Shown: in pieces, positions 34,733 to 47,921 of the stretch | Layout: each line of letters opens with the position of its first letter | How positions within the stretch are numbered: the first letter of the stretch is position 1 | Source: Eleusine coracana subsp. coracana | Lineage: Eukaryota; Streptophyta; Magnoliopsida; Poales; Poaceae | Length of the DNA stretch: 64,000 bases | Direction: 5' to 3' | Assembly (NCBI GenBank): GCA_032690845.1 | Contig: CM064427.1 | Coordinates: 12,163,501-12,227,500, forward strand | The notes under the pieces: generated by a model | Databases searched by the model: none | Told to the model about the DNA's origin: nothing | What the model saw: the letters and a program-made list of their open reading frames with translations, nothing else | Translations under genes and position numbers: made by a program

Positions 34733-35806
34733 GAAATTTACACTAGACAGCGACAATAATATGAAACTGGATGGAGTACAGATTTTATTTGATCAAATTT
34801 TTACTGGACTTTGTTAGAGTCAAACTCAATCAACTCGGTGGTGTAGATTTTGTGTTTGGAACTATGAGAAGAAAAAATCATGATGTGAAATAAATTTTGC
34901 AAAGTGGGTGTTCGGTTTATTTGTATGTGATCCAATTACGGAGGCACCCGAATCAGATATGGCTCTACGGAAAGTTGATACACTCAGTCCTCAAGTGTGA
35001 ATGAGATTGATACCTATTGGCCTTCCCTTCCGTCGGCTTCCTCCCTCTTGCCGCCTACTTCTTTCCTGCAAGTTTACACGCTCACGCTTGTTGCCGTCGT
35101 CATAGGGCTGGATCTGTCTGCTCCTCTTCTTCCACGCCGCTGCTTCACCATGGCATTAAATCAAGAACCCAATGGTATTTAAGCTTATAAAAAAATGAAC
35201 CGTATTTAATAAAAAAATATGCACCTTGATTTATGTCTAACGAGACCGAACATGAAAACTCAGCATATACACCCATATCATTAACCAAATAAGTGCATCT
35301 TCAATAGAAAACATACCCTAAAAAATTATTAGAGTTTTATTCGAAAACAAATGTCCCAACAGGACTCGCTAAAATACCTTCAATATTTTCATTCTCAAAC
35401 TCACCTCATTTGTAGTTAGAAACAGAGGAACTTTTGGATCTCCCTATCTTGCTCCTTTTAAAAGAAGCAACACTACTGTGGCCTAGAAAAAATGGCATGA
35501 TTCAGTTAAAACTTTTTATATCCACTTTAAGAGGAATTGTTGTAGAAAAAAAATAAAAATACTTTTAGATCGATCACAAAAATACGATTTAGGGTCAAGT
35601 TTTTATTACTTGGGAAAACACACTCAAATTCTCAAACTTATCAAAAGTACATATATATTATAGGTTTAATTATAGTTAGATTAATTTTTAAAAGGACTGT
35701 GTATGGAATGTATACCATGGTTCTAATTCTAGCATTATATTATTTTGTTTGCAGCCAATTTTTCAGTGACATAAAGAAAAATAAAATATTAGACAATTGT
35801 TAAACA
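34733..35806. other. Intergenic, nothing recognised
   Basis: AT-rich sequence with no frame, terminal repeat or RNA gene that I can support. Confidence 0.4.
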
Positions 35807-35830
35807 TTTTTAGAGAGGACTCGTAACTTT

Positions 35831-36143
35831 TATTTTGCGAAAGGGGCTTCACCGTAGTGGTTGAAGCTCCGAGTAGCATCTACTCAGGTCTCGAGTTCGA
35901 TTCCTGTTAGAAGCGAATTTTGGTATTTGAGGTTAAAAAAAATCTCCTCGTCCTCCCAGTGCTAAAGCATACGGTAAAGACTCGCGTCATAGCTTACAGG
36001 CTAGCTGAGTCCCGATGTATGACCTGAGAGTAGGGTTCAAGGTTTTCTCAATCTGCATGAGAAGGTCTTCTTCTTACCAAAATGACCGGGGACCGTCATA
36101 CCCCTCGCAGGTCGAGTTTTTTTTTTTATAACTTTTATTTTTA
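35831..36143 (+). mobile_element. tRNA-derived SINE
   Basis: It has an internal RNA polymerase III promoter: an A-box-like TAGTGGTTGAAGCTC near 35856 and a B box GAGTTCGATTCC near 35892. The body continues through AAAATCTCCTCGTC and GAGAAGGTCTTCTTCTTA to GCAGGTCGAG and a T-rich 3' end. This order fits the tRNA-derived SINEs of grasses. A perfect 24-bp direct repeat flanks it at 35807-35830 and 36144-36167, the long target duplication expected from L1-type insertion. Confidence 0.9.
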
Positions 36144-36167
36144 TTTTTAGAGAGGACTCGTAACTTT

Positions 36168-37040
36168 CATGTTGATTTCCTGCTCTTGCACGTGCATCTG
36201 GAACTTCGTGTATGGTATCAACGAGTCTCTTGGGCCGCTATACAAAACCTAAAAAAAAAAATATGAAGTTAGTATACCACAGACTATATACTACTATACA
36301 TTTTAATCAGCATGCTAGTACATTGAAGTTTTCTTTTTTTTTTTTGCAAGGTAATACATCGAAGATTAGCTTGATCATATCTGAGATGCAGATTCTCCGC
36401 GTCCAGATAGTTATTTTATTTTCCGAGGATGTATGCCTATGCAAAGCGCTAGCAGCAATCATGCTATGCTGTTTCCAACGAACTGGATCTTGTATACATT
36501 AACAGTCATATAAATTTACCTGCTGTTTATCTACTCTGGAAATTATAAAGATATTTGTCCTAAATTATATAGTTAAGTTCTTTATTTGAGAACACTAATT
36601 TCTATCATTGTTGTAGAACTGCTACATGCGAATCAATTCAGAAACTGACCTCTACTGCTATTATAAATCAGCTGTCCCATGTGAGGATACCCTGTGCATC
36701 AAACAAGCTGGTGCTGTCGGGCAGCTAGGCAAGAAAGATCTGCTACCTTGAGTCCCTGACGGCATTCCTGATGAACAACAAACACAACAAGCTTCAATTT
36801 CGATTCGACGTTTGCCTGAAGCCTTAGAATAATTTCTAATTATTGTTAATTAATCAAATGTTTAGTGGGTCACTAAACACCAGAAATAATGACTATTCAT
36901 TCATGGGCTGTGACACGCCCAAAGCACTTCCATTTGATCTTTTTTTTTTTTGTTTCATAAGAACGACAAATTCAGAAGACAACAGAACTCACCAACTCGG
37001 TTGGAGGCTTTTGCTCTTTCGGTCCAATACTTCCTCCTCC
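36168..37040. other. Intergenic, nothing recognised
   Basis: It lies between the SINE and the TMEM245-like promoter. Only short frames occur. The last 100 bp shift to higher GC as the promoter is approached. Confidence 0.4.
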
Positions 37041-37158
37041 AGCTCAGACAAGGCCGGGCAATGACCATGCAGTTGTTGTAACGTCGAAACCGTCGCTCGC
37101 TCGGGCACTGCCCGTCTGGCCGGAGTAATTGGAAACTGACGGCGCACCCCTAACCAGA

Positions 37159-37164
37159 CACGTG
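37159..37164. promoter_or_regulatory. G-box in the TMEM245-like promoter
   Basis: CACGTG within ACACGTGTC lies about 260 bp upstream of the start codon. G-boxes bind plant bZIP and bHLH factors. Function here is inferred only from sequence and position. Confidence 0.4.
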
Positions 37165-37423
37165 TCACCACCCTCGTCGGCCCTACATGTCAGTGAACCC
37201 CCCAGGTCAGCACTGCTTAACCATAACCCACCCCCTTCTCCCAGAGCCACGCCGTCCTAATCCCGCCGTGATTGCCATGGCCACGCCCCACTAATCACCC
37301 CCTCCTTCAAATCTATCCCCTCCCCTCCGATCCCCGGCGGGCAGGCCGAGACGCGCGCGCGGGCGGAGCGACGGGCGGAGCCGGAGCCTGACGCCGCCGC
37401 CGCTGCGGCATTTCGTCAAGCGC

Positions 37424-39733
37424 ATGGCGCTCGTCCCCAGCGGCAAGGACGACCCCGCGGCGATCTGCCTGCCCTGGTCCGAGATGTTCCAGTCCGCTAA
37501 GCTCCTGGGTACCAAGCAGGGGGGCGACCACGGCGCGCCGCCCAAGAAGCCTCCGCCGCTGGTGACGAAGCCGGTGAAGGATGGGAAGGCTGGGGCGGAC
37601 ATCGGGGGGCTGTCGCTGGAGCCCGACGCGCGGCTGGCGCTCTACATCGCCATGGCGCACGCGGGCCTCGCCACGGCGCTGCTGGTGCTGTACGGCCTCT
37701 ACCTGCTCCTCTCCGACTTCCTCCGCCCGCTGCAGTGGGCGCTGCTCTGCTCCGTCCCGCTGCGCGAGACGCAGCGCGCGCTCGTCGCCTTCTGGGAGCC
37801 GCCGCTCCGGGCGGGGCTCGGCGCCGCGGTCCTCGCGCTCCCGCTCGCCGCGCTGCGCTCCTCCGCCGCCACGCTCGCCGACGCCCGCGCCGCTCTGCTG
37901 CGCCGCCCCCTCCCGCCCTCGCCGGCGTTCCCGCGCCTCCTCCGCTGGCTCGTCACATCCTTCTTCTTCCTCGTCCTCTTCGACCGCCTCGGCGCCGCCG
38001 CCGCGCTGCTCCTCTTCGCCCTCGCGCTCGCCTTCTGCGCCGCGTCCCCCAAGCTCTCACGCGCCGCGTCGTCCCGCATCTCCCCGCGCCGGCGCCGACC
38101 CTCCCTGCGCGGCCGGCTTCTCACCGGCGGCATCCTCCACCACCTCAAGACGCTCGTCGCCGTCGGCCTCATGCTCAGCATGATATTTGGGTTCGTGGCC
38201 GGCTGCATCTTCTTCTCCTACAAGATCGGGCTGGAGGGCAAGGACGCCGTCATGAACCTCAAGTCCCATGTCGAGAGGGGCACCTACTCCGAAAAGATTG
38301 GCCTCAAAAAGTGGCTGGAGGACAATGACGTCCCCGGATTGGTAGATCAGTACTCAGCCAAGTTCTATGACACCGTCTGGGAGCAGGTAGACCATCTGGC
38401 AGTGCAGTACAACCTCACAGATTTCACCAGCGGATTCAGGCATTTCTTGATCAGCCAATCGGTCGGGCCGACGAACCAGGAGGCGCTCATCACTTCCAGA
38501 CCACACCCATACTCGATGAAGCTGCAAGCGATTGCAGCCCGTGTCAAAAAAAGGGAATGGATGGAGATTTACAGGGAGTTGGACTCGTTCTTTAAAGAGT
38601 TGCTGATCACAAGGGAGGATTTGGTGGTCAAGGCCAAGGAGCTGGCTTTTCAGGGCACGGAGATCGCAAAGAGGCTGTTGTCCAGCGGCATGTCCGTGCT
38701 CGGTGGTAGTGCCAATTTGATGCTATCGATTGCTCTCCGCATTGTGTCAGGTGCAGCTGAGGTGGTGAATTTCGTATCACAACTGATGGTGTTCTTGTGG
38801 GTGCTCTACTACCTCATTACCGTTGAGGGAGGCGGGGCTACTGAGCAGATCATCGACCTTTTGCCTGTGTCGAAACAAGTAAAAGACCGCTGTGTTGAGG
38901 TCATCGACCATGCTATTAGTAGTGTCATGTTAGCCACTGCCAAGATTGCCATATTTCAAGGAGGCCTGACATGGCTGTTGTTCAAGTTCTTCAAGGTGCA
39001 TTTTGTGTACACTTCAACTGTGCTTGGATTCATCTTAGCACTTGTGCCCATACTTCCACCATGGCTGTCCTCGATATTTGCTGCGGGCCAACTGCTCATG
39101 GAAGGTAAATATTTGCTTGCATTGGTGGTAGTTGCCATACACCTCATGCTCATGGATTATGGCACAACTACAATTCTGGAGGATATACCTGGCTACAATG
39201 GCTATCTCACTGGCCTCAGCATAATCGGCGGCATGACATTGTTCCCCAATGCACTGGAGGTACTACTTTGTCCTTTATGATTCACTTCATTTGTACTGGT
39301 AGCCCAGTTCACCGTTTCAAATATTGTTATGAAAAAAAAACATTGTACATTTTTGCTTGCATATAGCATAAGTTTCAAAAGCAAAGAGAAGCTAAACATC
39401 TGTCTAGGTATTCCCAAGTTGAGCTACAATACTTCTGCATCTGCTTTGTGTCGTCTCAGGAAATTTGCTCTGTGCTTAGATTGTTGTGCCTGTTCCCCAT
39501 TTTTTGGTGGGTGGGTGACTCCCCATAGCTTTACATTCAGCTTCAGTTCGAAAAAAAAAAACATTCAGCTTTTAAGTATCCTTCCGGCTGCTAAATAATG
39601 GGCAACATTCTGATTGTTTGATATTGTTCTGCAGGGTGCAATACTAGGTCCTCTTATAATGACAGTCGTGATAGCATTGAAGAACTTGTACACAGAGTTT
39701 GTACTTGCTGATGGAGAGGATTCCAGCAGCTAG
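37424..39733 (+). CDS. TMEM245-like AI-2E transporter family membrane protein (2 exons, 644 aa)
   Basis: Exon 1 is 37424-39259 and exon 2 is 39635-39733, joined in phase 0 at ALE/GAILGP, with TAG at 39731-39733. The start is the first ATG in a GC-rich leader. Residues 1-65 are hydrophilic and proline rich. A first membrane span lies at about 72-98, with more spans across the alanine-rich first third. Residues 250-640 form the AI-2E transporter (PF01594-type) domain, with the last helices around LALVPILPPWLSSIF and GYLTGLSIIGGM. Plants carry one or two such genes, homologous to animal TMEM245; their transport role is not established. The first exon has very high GC3 and the second half is ordinary, a gradient typical of grass genes. 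Confidence 0.9.
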
Positions 39734-42404
39734 CATGAGATGAAAATAATAAACCGTCTGTGCTTGAAGAGGATACATGTGTAGGAGTTTTGTCCTGTAT
39801 GTTTCCATTATGGTTTTGCTCGCCATACATGAGTGCGAACAACTATTGCAGCAGTTGTGATCCTTCCCTTCTTGTTGCATTTTGCCCTCTCTAATATATA
39901 TTGGACCGTGCCATATATTATATCCTGATATCCACCAAATTTACCCAACTGTTCCCTTGAAACTGGAAGTCATATCTAATATCTGTTGGACAGTGCCATA
40001 GATTGGGTTTTGATGCCAATATTAAACTATGTTTAATCTAGATTAGGTTAAATTACTGAATTACCTATGCTGCCATACCTGTAGCGGTTTAGTGCATATA
40101 CATATTTACATCCAATCTGTGCATCTTCACTGCAAGTAATCAACCAGACAAGTTTTTTGTTAGACAGTTTTCTTTTGCTGTGGTTAACAACTGGTGTTGT
40201 GCTCCTAATTCCTGAAAGGATTCTATAGCAAATAAATTCGACATTACAGTGTTTCATCCGTAGAAAAAGGGCCAGGTACCTTGTACTGCAAGTGGTAAAT
40301 TCAGACAGCAAAAGCTCTTGGAATCAAATGTTGATTATTTTATCACTTAGCATAGCTTATGAACGAAAAAGCTTTGCAGCTTTACTTATATTCTGAACTT
40401 GGCCTTGACCCTGAGTGACAATGAGTGAACTTCATTTCTAGTTATGCGCTACTTTACGAGGACTTCCCTTGGACAGGAAAGCTGGGAAACTGGTTCACAT
40501 TCTGATGTTTTTTAAACTTGCTATATGATTGATACCTGGTCAGCTTCTAGATTCTCTCTGCATCTAGAAAGGTAGACATTCAACCATAATGAAAAAAACC
40601 TGTCACTTTCACATCTGATGTCTATGCTCTAGAGGCCATACTGGATTATCCAAGAACTATTTATAAAATATTTTCTGCCATTTTGACTGCATTCATTCTT
40701 CTTGATGCTATTGATGATCTAGACCCTAGATCTGGATTTGTTTTTTAGGTATTTCCGTGTTTGTTAAACTGATGTTGACGACCGTGCTTCTGTCAAACAA
40801 TGCCAGCTGAAAACTAAAACAGAAAATAAAAAATAGTATTAGTTGTGATAAGCTAGCTGCCTCTTTTCTTTACCCAGTCAGACTCACTGACGAGTCATGG
40901 CTGCCTTCACAGTCCAAAAAAGTTCAGTTCGTGTGTAACGATCAAGTGGTACTAGTCCTGTTTGTGCTGCCAATTTTGGGGTTAGTTTTGACCTGTACAG
41001 TCTTGGTCACGCTTTTCTTGGTCTGGGATAATTGTGTCGCGGAGGTTATTCCTGGCGCCTGGTTACGCTTTTGTGAGACACATCGCACGTGTTGGACTTT
41101 GACGGCACCCTGGAAATTTGCTTTATTTTATTATTTTGAAACAACTTCAATTTGACATTAAATTCGGGGACCTTTCAAATGAGGGCATTTGATTTGTATT
41201 CACTTTTATACGTCTTGTATTGTATGCAATTCTTGATTACTCAATTGGAAGTTAAATGAACCGAATCGAAGGCCTTTTTAATTTGTACGAACATGATTAT
41301 ATCTATTTGAAGGGAGAAGGTGCCAGAATTAAGGCGTGTACAGCTTGAGCTTCCCTTCATAATCATCAGTGCCTTGATAACTTGTATTTAGAAGATTTAA
41401 AGTTATATTATAATCTATATAAAAGCCCTTTATGGGCGTTTAACCTTTTCAAAAGAAAAGAAAATCGATATAGGAATAGTATGCACTATAAGAAAATAAA
41501 AAAATTGTGTGAGTCCACTCTACAGTCTACAAATCCCCATTGGTTGCGGCAGTCCACGTAAACCCTGAACCAATTGGCGTGGAACACATCTAGAGGACCT
41601 GTCAGGTACTAGGATTCTATTCAAGAGTATTTTGATTCTTTATTTTTTTTTATTTTTGTGATGATGCAACCATGAATGGAAGCGGAGACGTTGGAGGAAG
41701 AATGGAGGTTGACGAAACTACCCTGCCGCCGCGCCGCGGTTTGGTTTGAAAGTCAGAGGCGACGACGCGACGCGGGGGAGACTGGAGCCAACCGAACAAG
41801 TCCCCCCTCTCCCTCTCACCTCCTCCTCGAACGGAGGCATCCATTGCCCGGCGCGCGTCAACCTCCTTCTCTCCCCCCAAGGAAGAAGCTCTTCCAGACC
41901 TAAACCCTATTCCGTGCCCTCGTGCCGTGCCGTTTCATCGCTGATCCTTTTTTTTATTCTGATTTTGGGAAGCTTTTCTTTTCTTGCCTTCCCATTCCCC
42001 TTCGCTGCTGCTTCGTTGTGAAGGCTTCTTCTTGCTTCCCTTGATCAACGCCGGATTAGTGGAGGCTTATTAAACTTGGCTGGGATTGGAAATCCGGATT
42101 GATTGCTTATTGGAGGCGGTTTCATTCAGCTTGTCTCTGCGTTTCTTGGACCTCAACAGTCAACACCTGTTCTGTTTTTCTCCTCTTCTGACTGTTAGTA
42201 ATCCGCCCTGTTCATAGTTCGTTCGGTTCAATCGCGCCTCCAAAGTCTCAATCCGAGGTACGAGAGAAATAAAGGAAAGACGAGAAGGATCTCAGGTTCT
42301 TGGGTTCGATTGGATTGGACTGGAAACGCGTGGCACGGACGCCCAAAATCGACTTTTTTTTTTGGGGCGCAATAAGTGATTCGAAGGCGTTCCTGCCGCA
42401 AAAA
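39734..42404. other. Intergenic region and 5' leader of the C2-GRAM gene
   Basis: 39734-41640 holds the 3' UTR of the TMEM245-like gene and AT-rich sequence without features. From about 41690 the sequence becomes GC and CT rich (CCCTCTCCCTCTCACC at 41805), as in grass leaders. The first in-frame ATG for the C2-GRAM protein is at 42405, so the leader is long or contains an unrecognised intron. Confidence 0.5.
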
Positions 42405-45400
42405 ATGAGGCTGCTGGTGCGCGTGGTCGAGGCCCGCGGCCTCCCGGCGACGGAGGCCGGCGACGGGCTGCGGGACCTCTACGCCCGGGCGCGGCTGGGG
42501 AAGCAGCGGGCCAAGACAAAGGTGGCTCGTAGGACGCTGAGCCCCGCCTGGGAGGAGGAGTTCGCCTTCCGGGTCGGGGACCTGCGGGACCAGCTCCTCG
42601 TCGCCGTGCTGCACGAGGACCGTTACTTCGCCGACGACGTCCTCGGCCAGGTCAAGGTGCCCCTCTCCGCGGTGCTTGACGCCGACAACCGCACGCTCGG
42701 GACGCAGTGGTACCAGCTGGAGCCCAAGAGCAAGAAGTCCAAGATCAAGGAGTGCGGTAATGCTTTCCTTTTGTTTCATTCTGTTTTGGTACCTCTGCCC
42801 CGATGATGATAACGTGTTACGCGTTGTGTAGGACTAGTACGGGAGGTTGATGTAGGTGTATTTTAGCTTTGATTGGAATGGACACGCCATGGTTCCAAGC
42901 AATGCAGCTCTGGATAAGTAGGGTGTGTTTGTTTCGCACCGCCCTTTTTTCCCATCCTATTTTTCGCAATAGTTTCTGAAACTGTCTCTGGTTGTATCAT
43001 GTATCCAGATGATATCTTTGTCTTTTTCCTCCGTGGAATTGTCCTTTTTGGTACAACAGTTCATATTTCATCCATATCCTGCTACTTCTCTCATTATGTT
43101 ACAACAGTTAATTATGTCATTGATGTTTAGCTTGTTTCCACAAAATCTGTGCCCACATCTATCCTTTTTGGTTCTGTTGTATGTATCTGAACTCTTGGAT
43201 TGGCATGTATTCATTTGCTGCTAATGTCTTCTGTAGGAGAGCTTCGGCTCAACATATCTCTAGCTCAAAATAACTCTGAAGAGGCAACCACACTTGCACA
43301 TTGGGCTTCAGATGACCTTACATCAAATTCAGACAAATCAACTGAACTAAAGAAAGGATCGTCTTTGCCCAACGTGCTTGCAGATATGTCATCAGCACTT
43401 TCAGAGAGCGATGAGATAGAAATCGCCAAGGAGGAAAAATCAAATGGCGGTCCATCGTTTGTCAATAAGCTATACCAGTTTTTTTCAGTGAAACCAAAAG
43501 ATGCAGAAGCTCCTGCTCCACCTTTTCCCAAGCAGGACAACACTTCAGGTAATCATGACGAGACACCATCAACTAGCTCAGAACCTTCTGAAAAGCAAGA
43601 TTGTGAAGCTACTGCAACTATGACCTTTGATGAGCTACTAAAGGCCTTTGGTTCTCGGCGTGAAGGGAAAGAAATGCCTGAAAGTTTGTCAGGTGGAGTT
43701 CTTCTTGATGAAGTTTATGCTATTGCACCCAGTGACTTGAATACACTTCTTTTCTCCCCAAGTTCAGACTTTCTTCAATCACTTGCGGAGATTCAAGGAA
43801 CTACTGGTCTTGAGGTTCAACAGTGGAAACTTGAAAATGATGATGAAATCTTAAAGAGGATAGTAAGCTACACAAAAGCTCCTACTAAGCTGGTTAAGGC
43901 TGTCAAAGCAACTGAGGACATGACATATATGAAGGCAGATGGTGAAATGTTTGCAGTTTTAGCAGATGTTAGTACTCCTGAAGTTCCTTTTGGCAATACT
44001 TTCAGAGTGGAGGTTTTAACCTGTATAATGCCAGGGCCTGAACTACCAGATGATGAGAAGTCTTCACGTCTTGTGGTATCTTGGCGCTTAAATTTTGTCC
44101 AAAGTACCATGATGAAGAGCATGATTGAAAATGGGGCAAAACAAGGCTTGAAGGATAACTACTCCCAGTTCTCTGAGCTCCTCGTGCGATATGCCAGGCC
44201 GGTTGATGCCAAAGATACAGCAGACAGTAATGAAGTTTTGTCTTCAGTGCAACCAGAACAAGAATCTGATTGGAAGCTAGCATTTCGGATATTTGGAAAT
44301 TTTACTGTTATATCCTCAATGTTTGCATTTATTTATGTTTCTGCACACATCATCCTTGCAAGTCCTAGTATAGTTCAAGGTCTCGAGTTCCCGGGCCTGG
44401 ACTTGCCTGATTCTGCTGGTGAAGTTGTAGTTTGTGGAATTCTTGTTCTACAAGGACAGCGTGTCCTAAATATGATTGCACGATTCATCCAGGCAAAGAG
44501 GCAGAGAGGTAGTGCATATCTCTCTACTGTCAATATTCTGTCTTTTGTGCTGAGTGTAAAATGTGTTGTTATTCAAGTGTTATTCATCAAATATTTAGGA
44601 CTACTGCTACTAATGAAATTTTCAGAAATAAATCCTATCATACAGGTCATAAGAGCACTCAATACAGTAATAACCAGTCCACACATAATTTTCTCTCTTT
44701 TTTTTTTGGAATTCTGCATATAATTTGGTCACACATAAAAGTGTTTGCTTCGACCTTTTGTCATAGGAAATAAAGGACTGTCAGCTTATATTGTATCTGA
44801 TAGAACTTTTCTGACATGGTCTTTTGGAATGTACATTAAGGTGATCACGGAGTCAAAGCACAAGGAGATGGCTGGTTGCTGACTGTTGCTCTGATTGATG
44901 GAACCAACTTGGCAACAACAAAATCATCTGGCTATTCTGATCCCTATGTTGTATTCACTTGCAATGGAAAGACAAAAACAAGCTCGATTAAGTTTCACAC
45001 CCTGGAGCCGCAATGGAATGGTAAATCTAATGTTAGTTTGCAAGACATTCATTAGACATCCATTATGAAACAGCCGCTCCTAGTACAAATTTTCAGCATT
45101 TTTGTTTTGCTTCTGTTCCACTCTTTAATTGTTAGATAAATTTCTTTCATGTGGTTATATTTAATCTTTTTCAAAATTTGCAGAAATTTTTGAGTTTGAT
45201 GCCATGGAGGATCCTCCATCGGTTATGGAAATAAATGTATATGACTTTGATGGACCCTTTGATGAAGTTGCCTCCCTTGGTCATGCCGAAGTAAATTTCT
45301 TGAAATCTAATATATCAGAGCTTGCCGACATTTGGATTCCTCTGAAGGGGAAGCTAGCACAAGCATGTCAGTCAAAATTACATTTGAGAATTTTTCTGAA

Positions 45401-47921
45401 CAATTCTAAGGGTACTGAAGTTGTGAAAAGTTATATAGACAAAATGGAGAAGGAAGTTGGCAAAAAGGTGAGGTTTCCTCTCCTAGTGTATGTGGCAAAT
45501 CTTACTCTACATTAACCTAATTTTGACATTATACTACAGATTGCTGTGAGGTCTCCTCATACAAACATAGCCTTCCAGAAAATATTTTCATTGCCACCAG
45601 ATGAATTTCTTATCAATGATTTTACATGTCACTTAAAGAGGAAAATGCTAACGCAGGTAAATATTCTTCGGGCATGCCTATTTATTGTTTTGTTCTGCCT
45701 TCCCATCATATTGTAGGCCTTCATTCATTTCATAGTACTCATAACATTTCAGTACCCTGTGTGAGCAAGGTGGGAGGGTATTTTATCCTTAACTCCAAAG
45801 ACAAAAGTTCGAATTTTTTATGTTAGAATTATTCTTTTGGTAATTTACAACACACTACAGTATCATTCTTCACATGATATTGAGATTCTTTGGGCTCAAA
45901 TTTATTTGGCTTTAGACCATTTCTTATATAATAACTATAATTTTTTTGTGTATGTATTGATAAAGTGCTTCTGAACAACAGTAATCACTGAAAGACTTTG
46001 CGATTATGACTAGATTGCATTCATTGCCATGCTACTGTAACTACTCTATGACAACTAAACTGACCTCTATTCCTGTGATGTACCTGAGATCTGAGTTGTG
46101 TCCATGTTGCAGGGTCGCCTTTTTTTGTCTCCTAGAATAATTGGGTTTTATACGAATCTCTTTGGCCACAAAACTAAATTCTTCTTTCTTTGGGAAGATA
46201 TTGAAGACATTGTAGTGGTCCCTGCAACACTATCTTCCATGGGAAGTCCATCTCTGTTTATCATTCTTCGCAAGGGTAGAGGACTGGATGCAAAGCATGG
46301 AGCAAAGCAACTGGATAATGAAGGGAGACTCAAGTTTCATTTCCAGTCTTTTGTATCATTCAGTGTAGCGCATAAGTATGTTTTCCTCGATGACAAACAT
46401 GAACTCAGCTTGTTATAGGCCATCACAAACAAATTGATCAAAATACCCCTTTTTCTGTCTATTTACTTGAAGTTTTATTCGTTGTCCATGACAATAAATA
46501 TTTTAAAACACCAATTGTCTGCTTTGCTGCTTTGCAGAACAATAATGGCACTTTGGAAGGCAAGATCCTTAACCCCTGAACAAAAGGTACAGCTTGTAGA
46601 AGAGGAATCAGAAACGAAGGAGTTAAATGAGGAAAGTGGGCCTTTCCTAGGGATAGAGGATGCCAAAATGTCTGAGGTGTTCTCATCTACAAAACAAATT
46701 GATGTAAGATTCCTTGGCATTGAGATATAATGTGCAATCCACTCTGTGCTGCTGAGGTAAAGACTAAAGAGTGGCAGATTATAATAGTGCAATCTTATGT
46801 TTCATTATTAGGTATCGACACTCATGAACATATTTGAGGGTGGTCCTTTGGAGCATCAAGTAATGGAGAAGGTTGGTTGTATGGATTACTCTGTCACAGC
46901 ATGGGAACCAGTTAAAACTGATGTTTACCAGAGGCAAGTCCATTACAAGTTCGATAAGAAATCAGTACGGCATGGGGGAGAAGCAATGAGCACCCAACAG
47001 AAGTCTCCTTGGCCTGATAAGGATGGATGGCTTGTGGAAGAAGTGATGACACTTGAAGGCATCCCAGTTGGTGAAAATTTCAATGTAAGCCATTTTTGTG
47101 TATTATGGGCCTGTATGGTTAGTGCCCTCCCAGGCAGCACGCTCCTCAGGCACGCATCGTGGCCTCAGGCGTCCGAAATCGGATGCCTGAGCGAGCTGCC
47201 TGAGCCAGGCACATTTTCCAGGGTACGAACCATACAGGCCCTATATGCTTCATTTGTACATTTCAATATAAATGTGGCATGTTGTTTCAAACATTAAATA
47301 TGGTTTCCAAAACACAACTTTGAGTGCTAATTTCTGTTTAACCTATACATTATGACATATGGAATACTTTACAGAAAAATATAGGAACATGATTTCATCC
47401 AATCTAGATATGTGAGAAGAAAAGTGTCAAAAGTGTGGTTTCTTGCATGTTCAAGTATCTGTCACCACATGTAGTATATATTGCATGATAACCGTAGTTC
47501 TCTTTGTATGGGAAATTCTTGCAATATTGCCTGGTGATGTTAATATACTTGCCATGTCTTACTTATCTGATAGTTAGGATCCTTGTATTCAAGCAGTTCG
47601 CTTTTGATTATCTTGGTCATGTTGAAGTTTACTTTTCTCTCTCTCGGTCCTCAGAGGGTTTCACTGTGAGCCTGAAAATACTCTTTTACTTCTTACTGCG
47701 TCCCCTTACATTTATCTTTCTCACAGCTCCATATCCGGTATCATCTGGAGAGCATCCCATCCAAACAGAAAACTTGTTCTGTCCAAGCACATATTGGCAT
47801 ATCATGGTTGAAGAGCTGTAAGAATCGAAAGAAGATCACGCAGGACATAGAGTCCAGTGCGTCTTCTCGTCTCAAGAAGATATTCAGTGAACTGGAGAAG
47901 GAATTTACTATTACCAGCTAA
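42405..47921 (+). CDS. C2 and GRAM domain-containing protein with VASt domains (9 exons, 1033 aa)
   Basis: Exons are 42405-42756, 43237-44508, 44841-45020, 45184-45467, 45540-45656, 46113-46375, 46538-46703, 46812-47084 and 47727-47921, all GT/AG, summing to 3102 nt with TAA at the end. Residues 1-115 form a C2 domain (MRLLVRVVEARGLPA). A linker follows, then VASt domain 1 at about 268-441 and a membrane-associated hydrophobic segment at about 465-525. A second C2 lies at about 545-680 (GYSDPYVVFTCNGKTKTSS), GRAM at about 700-815 (FLSPRIIGFYTNLFG) and VASt domain 2 at about 855-1020. The layout and length match the Arabidopsis At1g03370/At5g50170 pair. The domains suggest calcium-dependent lipid binding and sterol transfer at membrane contact sites, by analogy with VASt/Lam proteins; function is not shown. 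ATG 42405 is the only in-frame start, because the upstream open frame has no ATG. Confidence 0.93.
47107..47241. mobile_element. Tourist-like hairpin MITE in intron 8 of the C2-GRAM gene
   Basis: Perfect terminal inverted repeats GGGCCTGTATGGTT/AACCATACAGGCCC bound a 135-bp element. Further internal pairing (CCTCAGGC, TGCCTGAG) makes it hairpin prone. TAT flanks both sides. The ends resemble PIF/Harbinger Tourist termini (GGGCCTGTTTGGTT), although TAT is not the usual TTA target. Confidence 0.75.

Noticed and set aside
37581..38328. Long open frames (197-200 codons) overlapping the first exon of the TMEM245-like gene in other phases and on the minus strand
   Set aside because: They are side effects of very high GC in the real exon; their compositions (serine/arginine or alanine/arginine runs) show no domain.
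42300..42404. 35-codon N-terminal extension of the C2-GRAM protein
   Set aside because: The frame is open but begins at TTG, not ATG; the first real ATG is 42405, which matches the family start.
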